From: Thecamonas trahens ATCC 50062
Lineage: Eukaryota > Apusozoa > Apusomonadida > Apusomonadidae
DNA length: 64,000 bases
Direction: 5' to 3'
Assembly (NCBI RefSeq): GCF_000142905.1
Contig: NW_013657660.1
Location: 61,571 to 125,570, forward strand
The stretch's first letter is position 1, and the number at the start of each line of letters is the position of its first letter. A program made the position numbers and the translations under genes. Positions 62,696 to 64,000 of this stretch are shown one piece after another. A model generated the notes under the pieces. That model ran no database searches. It was not told the DNA's origin and saw nothing but the letters and a program-made list of their open reading frames with translations.

Positions 62696-64000
62696 ATGCA
62701 CACAGTAGCTATGCTGGGACTCGGGCTGGCTCGTGTGGCCGTCCGGGCATGGGCCCAGCCGGTGGCGGCAGCGGTGACGGCTTCGGCCAGTGCGGCGTTC
62801 AGCTCGCAGGCGGCGGTGGCGGCCGAGAAGGCGGCGGCAGGCGAGGCCAAGCGCCCGGTGGACATGACCGATGAGGAGATCATGGAGGCTGTGGTCAACG
62901 GTGAGGTCAAGTTCTTTGATCTGGAGAACGAGCTCGAGCAGGACTACGAGCGGGCGGTCCGCATCCGGCGGCGCATTGTCGACGACCAGATCTCGACCTT
63001 TGTCGACGCCAAGGACACCCTCGCCGATCTGCCGTACAAGGGCTTCGACTACTCGAACATCCACGGGCGGTGCGCCGAGAACGTCGTGGGCTACATGCCC
63101 ATTCCCGTCGGCGTCGCCGGCCCGCTCCTGGTCGACGGCACCGTGTACCAGGTGCCAATGGCCACCACCGAGGGCGCCCTCATTGCGTCGACGGCACGCG
63201 GATGCAAGGCCATTACCCTCTCCGGCGGCGCGACGACCGCCATCACCAAGGACGCCATGACCCGCGCCCCGGTCCTCCGCCTCGAGTCGCTCTCGGAGGC
63301 CACCAAGTTTGTCGAGTACATCGAGCGCAACTTTGAGGAGGTCCGCGCCCAGTTTGAGTCGACCTCGCGCTTTGCCAAGCTCGTCTCGATTGACGCTCGC
63401 TTTGCCGGTAACCTTGTGTACCTGCGCTTTGCCTGCAAGCCTGGTGCGGCCATGGGCATGAACATGACCGGCAAGGGCGTCGAGAAGGCGCTCGCCCACC
63501 TCTCGGAGAACGCCCCCTTCGACTTTGACGTCATGGCCCTCTCCGGCAACGTCTGCACCGACAAGAAGTTTGCTGCCATCAACTGGGTCGAGGGCCGCGG
63601 CAAGTCCGTCTCGGCCGACGCCGTCATCAAGGGCGACGTCGTCCGCACCCTCCTCAAGTCGTCTGTGAAGTCCATGGCGTATGTCAACTACTGCAAGAAC
63701 CTGGTCGGCTCGGCAGTCGCCGGCTCAATAGGCGGCCAGAACGCGCACGCCTCCAACATCGTCACCGCCGCCTTTATCGCCGCGGGTCAGGACCCGGCCC
63801 AGAACGTCGAGTCGAGCGCGTGCCTCGTCACCATGGAGGACATCAACGACGGCCAGGACCTGTACGTCTCGGTCAACATGCCCTCCATCGAGGTCGGCAC
63901 CATCGGCGGCGGCACCACCCTCCCCGCCCAGTCCGCCTGCCTCAAGATGATGGGCGTCCACGGCTCGGGCGAGGACGGCAACAACGCCCAGCGCCTCGCA
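62696..64000 (+). CDS. HMGR: HMG-CoA reductase, class I, without membrane domain (3' end outside window)
   Basis: It reduces HMG-CoA to mevalonate with NADPH, the committed step of the mevalonate pathway. 435 codons are present and the frame is open at the right edge. From the start, MHTVAMLGLGLARVAVRAWA and the next 20 residues are rich in Ala, Arg and Ser without acids, like a mitochondrial presequence (a second start is at 62711). There is no sterol-sensing/transmembrane region. Catalytic-domain marks are ENVVGYMPIPVGVAGPL, TTEGALIASTARG (catalytic Glu), DKKFAAINWVEGRGKSV (catalytic Lys), KNLVGSAVAGSIGG, GQDPAQNVESSAC (catalytic Asp) and PSIEVGTIGGGT. The usual DAMGMNM reads AAMGMNM. The last catalytic His should lie beyond the window. 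Class I is shown by the similarity to eukaryotic enzymes throughout. Confidence 0.95.
   Translation, partial: MHTVAMLGLGLARVAVRAWAQPVAAAVTASASAAFSSQAAVAAEKAAAGEAKRPVDMTDEEIMEAVVNGEVKFFDLENELEQDYERAVRIRRRIVDDQISTFVDAKDTLADLPYKGFDYSNIHGRCAENVVGYMPIPVGVAGPLLVDGTVYQVPMATTEGALIASTARGCKAITLSGGATTAITKDAMTRAPVLRLESLSEATKFVEYIERNFEEVRAQFESTSRFAKLVSIDARFAGNLVYLRFACKPGAAMGMNMTGKGVEKALAHLSENAPFDFDVMALSGNVCTDKKFAAINWVEGRGKSVSADAVIKGDVVRTLLKSSVKSMAYVNYCKNLVGSAVAGSIGGQNAHASNIVTAAFIAAGQDPAQNVESSACLVTMEDINDGQDLYVSVNMPSIEVGTIGGGTTLPAQSACLKMMGVHGSGEDGNNAQRLA

Noticed and set aside
62268-62708. Open frame rich in Thr-His, Pro and Ser before HMG-CoA reductase
   Set aside because: Purely (CA)n, (CAC)n and (CTC)n read as codons; no start context or conserved segment.
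1-64000. tRNA, rRNA or transposon genes
   Set aside because: None was recognised by eye; a tRNA/covariance and transposon-profile search would be needed to exclude small ones.

Overview
This window looks like nuclear DNA from a small, GC-rich, gene-dense unicellular eukaryote with a flagellum. Three things point that way: spliceosomal introns, eukaryote-only families (RNA polymerase I subunit, CFAP46, CAP-Gly, alpha-kinase, LETM1, class I HMG-CoA reductase), and a probable CatSper subunit. The CatSper and CFAP46 genes, short intergenic distances and microsatellite-rich gene starts fit an apusomonad such as Thecamonas trahens. That taxon is an inference; nothing in the window proves it. Two 100-base runs of N (42431-42530, 58926-59025) mark assembly gaps.

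Left part (1-8524), all on the plus strand: RNA polymerase I second-largest subunit (one clear intron), a NADAR-domain protein, an ER-type glycerol-3-phosphate acyltransferase of the Sct1/Gpt2 type, and a Bmt2-like 25S rRNA methyltransferase. Two of the four serve ribosome production.

Middle left (8536-29833), minus strand: about 19.6 kb of nearly uninterrupted coiled-coil coding sequence, best read as one giant gene of about 6,500 codons built from several internal repeat families. It is broken in the given sequence by four one-base losses and one 13-base deletion. Upstream of it lies an unrecognised helical-repeat protein, divergent from a two-CH-domain coiled-coil actin-binding protein.

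Middle right (30104-53865): the CH-domain protein, a LETM1-like mitochondrial protein, a small single-pass membrane protein, a CatSper-gamma-like membrane protein, a zinc-ribbon/OB-fold protein resembling the RPA1 C-terminal domain, a CAP-Gly protein that also carries a dynein-stalk-like microtubule-binding domain, CFAP46 (axoneme central apparatus), and an alpha-kinase close to eEF2 kinase. Three neighbours (CatSper-gamma-like, CAP-Gly/stalk, CFAP46) suggest a flagellar neighbourhood.

Right part (53882-64000): a protein with two very long aspartate-rich arms (an upstream exon can be inferred), an unrecognised coiled-coil protein, a secreted protein that may have a YiiX/NlpC-like fold (two frame breaks), a double ZZ zinc-finger protein, and the start of an HMG-CoA reductase that lacks the membrane domain, has a mitochondrial-type N-terminus, and runs off the window edge.

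A recurring feature is that conserved or repeat-supported reading frames are interrupted by apparent losses of one base, mostly in C or G runs. This looks like consensus error rather than pseudogenes.
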